A program made the position numbers and the translations under genes. From Fibrobacteria bacterium (lineage in GTDB: Bacteria > Fibrobacterota > Fibrobacteria > UBA5070), in NCBI GenBank assembly GCA_020633825.1, contig JACKCV010000001.1, forward strand, positions 1,055,001 through 1,119,000: DNA of 64,000 bases, written 5' to 3'. Shown one piece after another: positions 43,125-52,000 of this stretch. The notes below the pieces were generated by a model. That model was not told where the DNA came from. It worked only from the letters and a program-made list of their open reading frames with translations, and made no database searches. Within the stretch, counting starts at the first letter, position 1. The number at the start of each line of letters is the position of its first letter.

Positions 43125-43973
43125 TCAAGGGGTGTTCGACCAGTATCCCGCCGCCCGCATCACGCCCTCGAAGCGCGACGCGTATTTGAGCTCGTCCCGC
43201 ATCAGGGCGGAAAGCTCGGTGGAGGCGTTCACCTGGTCCTGCACGGCTTTCGTGCGATCGCCGGGGTCGGGATGGGTGGAGAACCAGGAGAGGCCGCGGC
43301 CGGCCATGCGCGAGAAGAAGTCGGCGATCCCCATGGGGTGCCGCTTGGTCTTGCCCAGATAGATGGTCCCGTACTGGTCGGCTTCGGATTCGTTTTCACG
43401 ACTGACCTTGAGGGCGGCCATCTGCCCGAAGAAATTGCCCACGAACCGGGTCAATTCCCCTCCCTCTCCGGTGACGGCGTCGACCAGGACCGAGATCCCG
43501 ACCTGCTGGGCCAGCGCGTCGCGGTAGTGGTGGCGGGTCACGTGGGCCATTTCGTGGCCCAGCACCCCCATCACCTCCGCTTCGCTCTTCATGCTGGAGA
43601 GGATGCCGGTGTACAGATAGACGTACCCGCCCGGAACCGCGAAGGCGTTCTCGACGTCCTTGTCGATGATCGTGAACTTGAAGTTGTTGTAGTACCCGGG
43701 TCGATCCTCGGCGGGGACCCGGTCGTGGACGATCTGGAACAGGCTGTCGAGGTAGGTTTCCAGCGCCCGTTCCGCGGCGTTGGACGGCTTGAAGATGGGG
43801 AAGGAATCGGACTGGGCCCGCAGCTGGGCGTCGAATTCGCCGCCAAGCCGTTCCTCGTCGGCTTCGGAGACGAACAGCGGTGCAATGACCTCGGAGCAGG
43901 AACACTGCTGCAAGGACATGGACATCACCACAAGGGGCAGGACGAGCCAGGGGCCGCGGATGGAAACTTTCAT
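43125..43973 (-). CDS. M48-family metallopeptidase lipoprotein (BepA/LoiP-like)
   Basis: 282 aa. The start at 43973 gives signal peptide MKVSIRGPWLVLPLVVMSMSLQQC with the lipid Cys at 24. Seen: FAVPGGYVYLYTGIL and the zinc site HEMAH (His140, Glu141, His144), with Glu195 in ENESEADQYG as third ligand and FSTHPDPGDR near the end, all as in M48 periplasmic proteases that degrade misassembled outer membrane proteins. Located at the inner face of the outer membrane by inference. TATTTT ends 9 bases before the ATG; only GGGA hints at a ribosome site. Divergent from the GGDEF-EAL gene with a 106-base gap. Confidence 0.9.
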   Translation of the reverse strand: MKVSIRGPWLVLPLVVMSMSLQQCSCSEVIAPLFVSEADEERLGGEFDAQLRAQSDSFPIFKPSNAAERALETYLDSLFQIVHDRVPAEDRPGYYNNFKFTIIDKDVENAFAVPGGYVYLYTGILSSMKSEAEVMGVLGHEMAHVTRHHYRDALAQQVGISVLVDAVTGEGGELTRFVGNFFGQMAALKVSRENESEADQYGTIYLGKTKRHPMGIADFFSRMAGRGLSWFSTHPDPGDRTKAVQDQVNASTELSALMRDELKYASRFEGVMRAAGYWSNTP

Positions 43974-43982
43974 GGTCCCAGG

Positions 43983-43988
43983 AAAATA
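43983..43988 (-). promoter_or_regulatory. -10-like element TATTTT for the M48 gene
   Basis: TATTTT on the minus strand ends 9 bases before the ATG at 43973. No clear -35. Confidence 0.4.
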
Positions 43989-44038
43989 CTCCCTTCCCCG
44001 ATCCTTGGGGTTGCTCGGCCGACCATGTTTTTCCAAGC

Positions 44039-44067
44039 TGGACCCAGGTGTGTGGAAGTGGTAGGAT
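44039..44067 (+). promoter_or_regulatory. Sigma-70-like promoter of the GGDEF-EAL gene
   Basis: TGGACC, a 17-base spacer and TAGGAT, ending 12 bases before the ATG at 44080. The predicted leader is only a few bases long, without a Shine-Dalgarno inside it. Confidence 0.45.
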
Positions 44068-44079
44068 CCCCCCTGCACC

Positions 44080-46563
44080 ATGGAATTGGACACCACCACC
44101 CTTCACGCCCGGCTTCTCGAGAACTCTTCGGAGTTCTGGTTCGCCCTGGACCGGTCCATTCGCGTGGTCGCGACCGGTCCCACCGTCGAACGTCGCCTCG
44201 GGTGGATCGAAGCGGATCTGGTCGGACGCGACTTGTCGACCCTGGTGCATCCCGAGGATTGGGAGGGGATCCGGCTGCAGCTCTCCCATGTGATCCCGTA
44301 CCCGAATTCGATGATCCGCCTGGAGTTCCGCCTGCTGCATGCCCGGGGCACCTGGTCCAATCTCGACGCGACCTTCTGCAACCTCCTGGGAGTCCCGGGA
44401 ATGGATTCTCTGGTGATCCAGGCCCAGGACATCACCCGCTTCAAGCTCGCCGAGGAAGCCCTGCGGTTCGCGGAGGAGAAGTACCGCGGCATCTTCGAGA
44501 ACGCCGTGGAAGGGATCTTCCAGTCGAGTCCCGAGGGGCGTTTCCTGTCGGCCAATCCGGCGTTGGCCCGTCTCTACGGGTACGAATCCCCCAGCCACCT
44601 GATCCACTCCGTGCGCGACATCGCGCACGACATCTACGTGGAGGAATCCGGGCGGCCCCGGTTCCTCGAACAGATGGACGCCGAAGGCGCCGTCCAGGGG
44701 TACGAGGCGCGGGTCCGGCGCCGCGACGGAACGGTCATCTGGATTTCCGAGAACGCCCGGGCCGTCCGGGGATCCGACGACGCCATCCTCTATTTCGAAG
44801 GGACCGTGGAGGACATCACGGCCCGGCGCGAGGCGGAGGACGCCCTCCGGACCTCCCAGGAGCGCTACGCGTTGGCCGCCCAGGGTTCCAACGGCGGACT
44901 CTGGGAGTGGGACCTGGTCCTGGATCGCGTGTACTATTCCCCGCGCTGGGCCACGCTCGTCGGCGCCTCCGAGAGCGAGCTCTCCGATCGGCCCGACGAA
45001 TGGTGGGACCGGGTGCACCCCCGGGACATCGACCTCCTGCGGCAGGAGATCCAATCGCACCTCAAGGGGCAGACGCCCCACTTCGAGTGCGAATACAGGA
45101 TCCTCCACAAGGACGGAACCTGGCGATGGGTGCTGTCGCGCGGCATGGTGCTGCGGTCCCCGGAAGGTCGGCCCCTGCGCATGGCGGGATCGGTCGAGGA
45201 GGTCACCGCGCGCAAGCGGGTCGAGGAACAACTCATGCAGGGAGCCCTCTACGACGGGCTCACCGGATTTCCCAACCGGGCATTGCTCCTGGATCGCGCC
45301 CGCCGGGCGCTGGTCCGCTCGCGCAAGAGCGACGACATCCACTACGTCGGGGTGATCCTTCTCGACATCGACCGCTTCAAGCTGGTGAACGATTCGCTCG
45401 GCCACGAGGCCGGCGACGAACTGGTCGTGGCGGTGGGGCAGGCCATCGAGGAATGCCTCAACGCCCGCGACACCGTCGCGCGGCTGGGCGGCGACGAGTT
45501 CGCGATCCTGATGGAGGGATACAGCGACCTGTCGGTGTTCACGCGCATGACGGAATCCGTCTTGACGCGCGTGGCGCTCCCCGTCCGGCTCCGGGGCCAG
45601 GAATTGTACGTCACCATGTCCGCCGGCATCGCCATCTCCGAACGTTCCCAGGACCAGCCGGAGGACCTGCTTCGCGACGCCGAAGCGGCCATGTACAAGG
45701 CGAAGGGGCAGGGCAAGGGCCGGCACGTCGTCTACAACCCGGGAATGCACGAGTACGCGGTCGCCCACCTGGAGATGGAGAGCGCCCTGCGCCGGGGCGT
45801 CGAGCGGGAGGAGTTCCGCGTGTACTACCAGCCCATCCTCGACCTCGAGGACGGGAGCCTGGCCGGGTTCGAGGCCCTGGTGAGATGGGCCCATCCCGAG
45901 AAGGGAATCGTGTCGCCGGTGGTGTTCATCCCCCTCGCCGAGGAGACCGGTCTGATCGTGGAGATCGGCAGGCAGGTCCTGCGGGAATCGTGCCGGCAAC
46001 TCGCCCACTGGCGTTCCCTCCAGGGCGGGCTCGACGACATCTGGATCTCCGTGAACATCTCGGTGAAGCAGTTCGCCCTGCACGACATCGTCGACCAGGT
46101 GCGATCGATCCTCCAGGAGACCGGTCTGCCCGGGGAATGCCTGAAGCTGGAGATCACGGAGTCGGTGATCATGGACAATTCCGCCGACGCCTCGCAGAAG
46201 GTCCTGGGCCTCAAGGAACTGGGGATCCGCCTCTCGATCGACGATTTCGGCACCGGCTATTCCTCCCTCTCCTACCTCCACCAGTTCCCGTTCGACACCC
46301 TGAAGATCGATCGCTCCTTCGTCATGCGCCTGGGGGACGCGCCCGAGCGCGCGGCGATCGTGCGCACCATCATCCAGCTCGCCCAGAACCTCGACATGGA
46401 GACCGTGGCCGAAGGGGTGGAGACCCGGTTCCAACTCGGGGGATTGCGGTCGATGGGATGCCGGTTCGGGCAGGGATTCCTGTTCGGGAAGCCGATGCCC
46501 GCGGTGGAAGCGTTCCACTGGTTCGGCAAGAGCTTCCCCATCCCGGGCAATGTGATCCTCTAG
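44080..46563 (+). CDS. PAS-PAS-PAS-GGDEF-EAL cyclic di-GMP signalling protein
   Basis: 827 aa, no membrane segment, so cytosolic. Three PAS domains occupy about residues 10-130, 132-255 and 258-380 (the second and third with FENAVEGIFQSS and DGTWRWVLSRG-type PAC ends). GGDEF (~388-550) has the full motif LGGDEFAIL near residue 470. The inhibitory I-site is not conserved: NARD stands where RxxD is expected. EAL (~565-815) keeps GFEALVRW near 597, NISVKQ, ITESVIMD, DDFGTGYSSLSYL and AEGVETRFQ, so both synthesis and hydrolysis of c-di-GMP are chemically possible. The stop codon shares a CTAG with the stop of the convergent pbpC. Confidence 0.93.
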   Translation: MELDTTTLHARLLENSSEFWFALDRSIRVVATGPTVERRLGWIEADLVGRDLSTLVHPEDWEGIRLQLSHVIPYPNSMIRLEFRLLHARGTWSNLDATFCNLLGVPGMDSLVIQAQDITRFKLAEEALRFAEEKYRGIFENAVEGIFQSSPEGRFLSANPALARLYGYESPSHLIHSVRDIAHDIYVEESGRPRFLEQMDAEGAVQGYEARVRRRDGTVIWISENARAVRGSDDAILYFEGTVEDITARREAEDALRTSQERYALAAQGSNGGLWEWDLVLDRVYYSPRWATLVGASESELSDRPDEWWDRVHPRDIDLLRQEIQSHLKGQTPHFECEYRILHKDGTWRWVLSRGMVLRSPEGRPLRMAGSVEEVTARKRVEEQLMQGALYDGLTGFPNRALLLDRARRALVRSRKSDDIHYVGVILLDIDRFKLVNDSLGHEAGDELVVAVGQAIEECLNARDTVARLGGDEFAILMEGYSDLSVFTRMTESVLTRVALPVRLRGQELYVTMSAGIAISERSQDQPEDLLRDAEAAMYKAKGQGKGRHVVYNPGMHEYAVAHLEMESALRRGVEREEFRVYYQPILDLEDGSLAGFEALVRWAHPEKGIVSPVVFIPLAEETGLIVEIGRQVLRESCRQLAHWRSLQGGLDDIWISVNISVKQFALHDIVDQVRSILQETGLPGECLKLEITESVIMDNSADASQKVLGLKELGIRLSIDDFGTGYSSLSYLHQFPFDTLKIDRSFVMRLGDAPERAAIVRTIIQLAQNLDMETVAEGVETRFQLGGLRSMGCRFGQGFLFGKPMPAVEAFHWFGKSFPIPGNVIL

Positions 46564-49004
46564 TCCTCGCCGACCCGGGTTCCGGTCTTCCGGGCCAGCT
46601 GCGTCCACTCGACGTGGAACGCCACGCGATCGCGGGCTCCCTCCTCGTCCTGGCAGAGGACGACATGGTCGCCGGGATCCGGCTGCACGAGGAAATCGCG
46701 GAATCGCACGCTGGCTCCGAGATCCCGGTGATCGAGCCAGCATTGGATCCGGGCCTCCCGTCGGCGATGGGCCACCTGGATGGCGAGCTTCTGGACTTCC
46801 CCGTCGATGTCCCGCGGGAGGATGATCCGGGCGCCCGGCTCGGGGATCAGGATCTGGAGGGGGCTTCCGGTCGATCCCGTGCAGTCGCTGTCGTCGTGGA
46901 CCACCGAGGGCAGGGCGAACTTCCCGTGGGCCCGCATCAGGGCTTCGACGCCGGCGGGGAGGTTCAGCACGGACTCCATGCGCGGGGATTCGCCGGAACG
47001 GCACGAGGAGCTGACGCGCCGTCCGCTGACGGGGTCGACCGGTTCGCGATGGTGCCAAGGATCGAGAGGGGCGCCGATGGTGGAGGCCGGGGCCATCACG
47101 GCAACCGCGGGAGGGCACGCGGGCGTGTGCCGGAACCCCGTGACGGGACACGCTGCGATGGGAACCAGGTCCGGGGGCGGAGGAAACCAGATCGGAGCAC
47201 CTCGGCGGGGCAGCATCGGCTGCAGGCGGAAGGCCAGGGGAGCGGCGGCGAACGAGCCTCCCAGGTGCGGGTGCCCGGCTCCGCTGGGGTCTCCCACCCA
47301 GACGGCGACCACCCAGCGCGGGCGCACGGCGATGGTCCAGGCGTCGCGGAACCCGAAACTCGTGCCCGTCTTCCAGGCCAAGGGTCTTCCCCCGGCGAAG
47401 GCGCGCCAGGCCGTCTCCTCCTCGGAACGGCCCGGAATGCGCAGGGCGTCGAGCACCAGCCAGGATGCGCCGGGGCTGAGGATGCGCCGTTCCCGCGGCG
47501 GGGCCGTCATCGCGAGGTCCTCCAGGAGGTTCCCCTCCCTGGGGGACCGGGGAGGAGGCTGGCCTTCCAAGGGGGGGCCACCGAGATGGATGGTTCGCGT
47601 GCCGCTGCGGGCCAGCTCCACGGTGGAGACCCGCCCCTGGCGTGCCAGGCCCGCGTAGGCCGTGGCCAATTCCAGGAGACTCGCTTCGCCCCCGCCGAGA
47701 ACCAGCGACAGACCGTATCCTTCCGCAGATCGGTGCAGGTGTCCGAGGCCGGCCCTGCGCAACAGACCCAGGAAAGGTTCGATTCCCACTTCGTGGAGGC
47801 TGCGAACCCAGGGGACGTTCAAGGAACGAGCCAGGGCCTGGTGCGCCGGAACCGCCCCCTCGAAGACGCCGGAGGCGTTCTTGGGGCGATAGACTCCCCA
47901 TCTCGAAGGGACGTCGACCAGCCATTGGTGCGGCAGGATGCGGCCTTGGTCGAGGAGGAGTCCGTACAGGAACGGTTTGAGCGTGCTCGCGGTCGAACGT
48001 GGAGCGGTGGCCAGGTCCACCGACTGGGGGCCGGCGTCCCCGATCCAGGCGCGGATCAACGGAAGGCTGTCTCCCGCGGGAACCTCCAGCACCAGCACGG
48101 ACAGTCCCGGAATCCCCTTGGAGGAGAGGTCGTCCAGTTGGGCGCGGGCCATGCGGCCGACCGTGGCCTGGAGATCCTCGTCGAGGGTGGTGGTCCAGCG
48201 GTGTCCGGGAGCCACCCGAGCCAACCGGGCGAGGGCGTGGGGAGCCAATCGCGGCAAGGGATGCGGGCTGGCCGGAAGGGGTTCGGCCTTGGCGAGGGAC
48301 GCGTCGAGGGAGTCGAGGTGCCCGTCCTCCTGGAGATGGTCGAGGATGGCGTCCCGACGGCGCACCAATTCCTGCCGACCGGATTCCGATCCCAGCAGCC
48401 AGGATGGGGCGTTGGGAATGGCGGCCAGGGTCGCGCACTGACCCCAGGTGAGGTCTTCGGGGGCTGTCCCGTACCAACGCCATGCGGCGGCTTCCAACCC
48501 CACGACATTGCCTCCGAAGGGGGCGTTGGCGGACCACAGGCGCAGGATGGTCGTTTTCCGATTCCAGAATTCCAGACGCAGGGCCAGGAAGGCTTCGAAT
48601 AGTTTGGTGGGCAGATTCCTCGCCGGAGCCAAACCCTGGGAACGACGCAGGAGGCGCGCCACCTGCATGGTCAAGGTGGACGCCCCCTGGATGCGCCGGT
48701 GAGGTCCCAGGTTGCTGCGCAGGGCGCGCAACACCGCCCAGGGGTCGATCCCCGGATGCAGGTAGAACCTTCGATCTTCCGCTTCCAGCATGGCCTGCTC
48801 GAACCGGAACGGGATCGAATCCCCTTCCGGAAACCTCCACTGGCCGTCGCGGGCGACCGTCGCCCCCAGGAGATGCCCCCGGGTGTCCAGGATCGCGGTG
48901 GATCTGGGAGTGGGAAAGGAGCCGGGAGGGATCAGGAGGCCCCCCAGGAGACCCAAGGCCACCACCGAGGCCGCGACCCGTCTCCATCGGGACATCGGGA
49001 TCAT
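46560..49004 (-). CDS. pbpC: Penicillin-binding protein 1C
   Basis: 814 aa with GAGGAG five bases before the ATG. Membrane anchor near residues 8-28. GT51 domain: EAEDRRFYLHPGIDPWAV and GASTLTMQVARLLRR. Transpeptidase motifs: STLK in STASTLKPFLYG, SLN, and KTGTSFGFRDAW, which is the PBP1C form. A BiPBP_C-type beta domain closes the protein (PLQILIPEPGARIILPRDIDG to the end). Known: pbpC is regularly next to a large alpha-2-macroglobulin gene, exactly as here, and the pair is thought to act in envelope defence or repair. The gene follows the macroglobulin gene with a 60-base gap, and its stop overlaps that of the GGDEF-EAL gene. Confidence 0.93.
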   Translation of the reverse strand: MIPMSRWRRVAASVVALGLLGGLLIPPGSFPTPRSTAILDTRGHLLGATVARDGQWRFPEGDSIPFRFEQAMLEAEDRRFYLHPGIDPWAVLRALRSNLGPHRRIQGASTLTMQVARLLRRSQGLAPARNLPTKLFEAFLALRLEFWNRKTTILRLWSANAPFGGNVVGLEAAAWRWYGTAPEDLTWGQCATLAAIPNAPSWLLGSESGRQELVRRRDAILDHLQEDGHLDSLDASLAKAEPLPASPHPLPRLAPHALARLARVAPGHRWTTTLDEDLQATVGRMARAQLDDLSSKGIPGLSVLVLEVPAGDSLPLIRAWIGDAGPQSVDLATAPRSTASTLKPFLYGLLLDQGRILPHQWLVDVPSRWGVYRPKNASGVFEGAVPAHQALARSLNVPWVRSLHEVGIEPFLGLLRRAGLGHLHRSAEGYGLSLVLGGGEASLLELATAYAGLARQGRVSTVELARSGTRTIHLGGPPLEGQPPPRSPREGNLLEDLAMTAPPRERRILSPGASWLVLDALRIPGRSEEETAWRAFAGGRPLAWKTGTSFGFRDAWTIAVRPRWVVAVWVGDPSGAGHPHLGGSFAAAPLAFRLQPMLPRRGAPIWFPPPPDLVPIAACPVTGFRHTPACPPAVAVMAPASTIGAPLDPWHHREPVDPVSGRRVSSSCRSGESPRMESVLNLPAGVEALMRAHGKFALPSVVHDDSDCTGSTGSPLQILIPEPGARIILPRDIDGEVQKLAIQVAHRRREARIQCWLDHRDLGASVRFRDFLVQPDPGDHVVLCQDEEGARDRVAFHVEWTQLARKTGTRVGED

Positions 49005-49064
49005 TCCGCTCCTCGCCAGGAGAAGCGGAATGCGGGAGTCTTCATGCGGTGCAACAGGGAGGAC

Positions 49065-52000
49065 TCATCGAGAGACGATTTCGCTCCTGCCGGTGGGAAG
49101 CGTGGCGTTCCACGAGGCGTCGTACAGCGCTTCGACATGGGCGCCCGGGCGCAGGTACGATCCCTTGTAGGCCGCGCGGATCCCGAGAACCAGCTTCACG
49201 GTGCCTCCATACGGCAGCTCCAGATAGTGGATCGCGCGATCGTCGCGGATCTCCGTGCGGCGAATCCGGGGGTGATCCCACCAGTGACTGGGTTTCACCA
49301 CCTCGGTGCCTTGCTCCGCGCCTTCCAGGGCTTCGTTGCGGATTTCCCATCCACCGGGGAAGATCTGGACCAGAGCGACGTTGTCCAACCGTTTGGAAGA
49401 GGTGTTCCGCACGGTGGCGATGACGCGGAAATCCTCACCTTGGGCGATCCGGGTGGGATCGATGCGGTTGCCATTGGGATCTTCGTAGCGGACGGAGAGA
49501 TCGAAACCCTTCCCGGGAGGGATGGGTTGGTCGGCTCCCGGGACGGCCCGTGTGGTGAGCATGGCCTCGGCAGCGACTTGTCCTTCCATTCGGATATCCA
49601 ATCTTCCATTGGCGTCCGAGGGCAGAGGGATCTGTCCGGATCCTCCGGAGATGGAGGTGGTCGACCAGGCACCGCCATCGATGCGCCAGCGCACGGGGAA
49701 GGTGCTCTTCACCTCGGCGTTGCCCTGGATCCGAGCCTGGGCCAACAGGGCCGTGCCCATCTCCTGGGTGGAATACCAGTAGCTGTAGTCGCGCAGGTCG
49801 CGTCGCACCTGGGCCATCTGCTCCAGGGCCTTGGCCTTCTCTCCGGCGCGGAACATGGCTTCCGCCAGCAACGCCCGGTCGCGCAACGGACTGTTCAGCG
49901 TGTGGGAAAGGGTGCGGACCTTGGACACTTGGCTCCCCGCCTTGGCAGCGAGTTGCTTGGCGACGTCGGGGCGTCCCGCCGAAGCGTAGGCCGCGGCGAG
50001 GGTCCATCGGTCGACATCGGACAAGGGGGCTTCCCGGAGGCGGTTCATCGCAGCCAGATCGGGTTTCCCCGCAAGGGCCAGGAGATCCAGGCGGGTGACC
50101 TGCGCCAGGGTGTCCCCGTGGTCGGCCTCGGAGCCGGGACGGAACGTCCGCGCCTTGTCGCGGATCCAGTCCAAGGTGGGGTCGAAGAGTCCGGCCGGGA
50201 CGTCGTAGCCCGCTTCGCGGGCCGCCAGCATCCCGCGCATGGCCCAGAGGGTTCCCCAGGGGTAGACCTCCCCTTCGCCGGGCCACAAGGTCAGTCCGCC
50301 CGAGGGGGTCTGGAACAGCCTCAGACGATCGATCCCCGCGACCACGTTCTTGCGGGACTCCTCCTGCTTGTCCATGGCGATCCAGGGAACGAGCCGGCGC
50401 AGGAAGATCTGCGGGACGAGTCCGGAGAGCGTCTGCTCCAGGCATCCGTGCGGATAGTGGATCAGGTCTTCGATGCGGTCCTGCATCCCCACCAGGCCGG
50501 TGGCGCTGATCTCCAGGCGGTTGGATCGCGTGCCGGGGATGCCCCAGGAGGCGAGGTCGAGAGACCAGGCCATGGAGTCGTTGGGAACCAGGAAGGTGGC
50601 GCGTGTCTGCGGTGCTCCGGGGTGGCGGACCAGGAAGGCCTGGGCATCGCTTCCCTTGCCGGCGGGGGAGGAGACTTCCACGATCGCGGTGGCCTGGCCG
50701 ATTCCCCCGGGTGCGCGGATGGGAAAGCTCACCAGGGCGTCGCCTTCCTTGGCGAATTCGACGGTTCGTGTGGTGGGGCCCACCACCTCGATGGGGCCGG
50801 TGGTCTTCAGGTGGACCTGCACCTTGCCGGGCTTGGAGGCGAAGACGGTCACGGGGAGGGTGGACTCGTCGGAGGGGGAGAGCGCACGCGGCACCGTCAG
50901 GAGGGCCATCACCGGGGCGCGCACCTTCACGGTCCGGTCCGTCGACCCGAACGCCTCCTCCTGGGAGGAGATCAGCATCATGCGCACGCTGCCGGTGTAG
51001 CGAGGGATGTCGACATCGAGATCGAGCCCCTTGGCGGGAACATCGAAGGGCCCCTTCACGACGACCATCGGCGGGAAGGGGTTGCCCTTGTTCTGCTCGG
51101 CCTTCTTCCGTGCCTCCTCTTCGGAGCCACCCACGGCGAACAGACGGTCGGTGGAGCCTCCCCAGGCGTCGATGACCAGATCGTGCATGTCCCACCCCTG
51201 TACCTGCAAGGCTTCGCGACCTTGGAAGGCCTTCCAGGGGTTGGGAGTGGCGAAACGCGTGAGGTCGAGCAGGCCTTCATCCACGATCGCCAGGATGGCG
51301 CGCATGGGCTTGCGGTTCTCCTCGCGGATGTGGATCCGGGCCGAGCTTTGCGGTTGCAGTTCCTCCGCCGATTCCAGCACGGGCTGGAGCCGTGTGGAGG
51401 GGTCGACCACGGAGACGGGGACGATGCCCCACATGCGCAGAGGGCGATCGGTGGTGGGCGGGAAGGGCTGGACCAGGGTCACCTGCAGGTAGATGCCGCC
51501 GGTCGCGTTGGTAGGGGCCTTGCCGGTCCAGCGAGTCTCGGTCTTGCGGGTCTTGATCCATTCCTGCGACAGGACGCGTTGGCCGTCCAGGATCTGGACG
51601 AGGGCTCGACCCTTTTCGCTGGAGGGGAAGGTCATGGCCAGATCCCCTCCCGGGGCGACGGTATCCTTCTCGGTGCGCAAGGTGAGGAGTGCGGGACTGG
51701 CTCCGGCCCCCGAACTCTCTCCCCATCCATTCCAGACGTTGACGAAGGTGCCCGCGACGTGGCCGGAAGGGGATTTGACCAGGATCGCGTAGCGTCCGCT
51801 GTTCTGGGGGGTGAAGGAAACCGCGGAGCCGGCGCGGGCGGATCCGGACCAGACCCGCTCGACCCCGGAACGGGAGAGGAAGCCTCGGGTGGAGGAGCCT
51901 TCCTCCCACCACCAGGTTTCGGGATGACGCCAGACCTCGACATCGAGGGTTTGATCCGACAGGGCCTTGCCAAGCGGGGTCACGGCCGCGACATCGATGC

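Noticed and set aside
43083..48602. Long plus- and minus-strand frames overlapping the M48, GGDEF-EAL and pbpC genes in other phases
   Set aside because: They run across three real genes on both strands and show no domain; they are GC-driven shadows.
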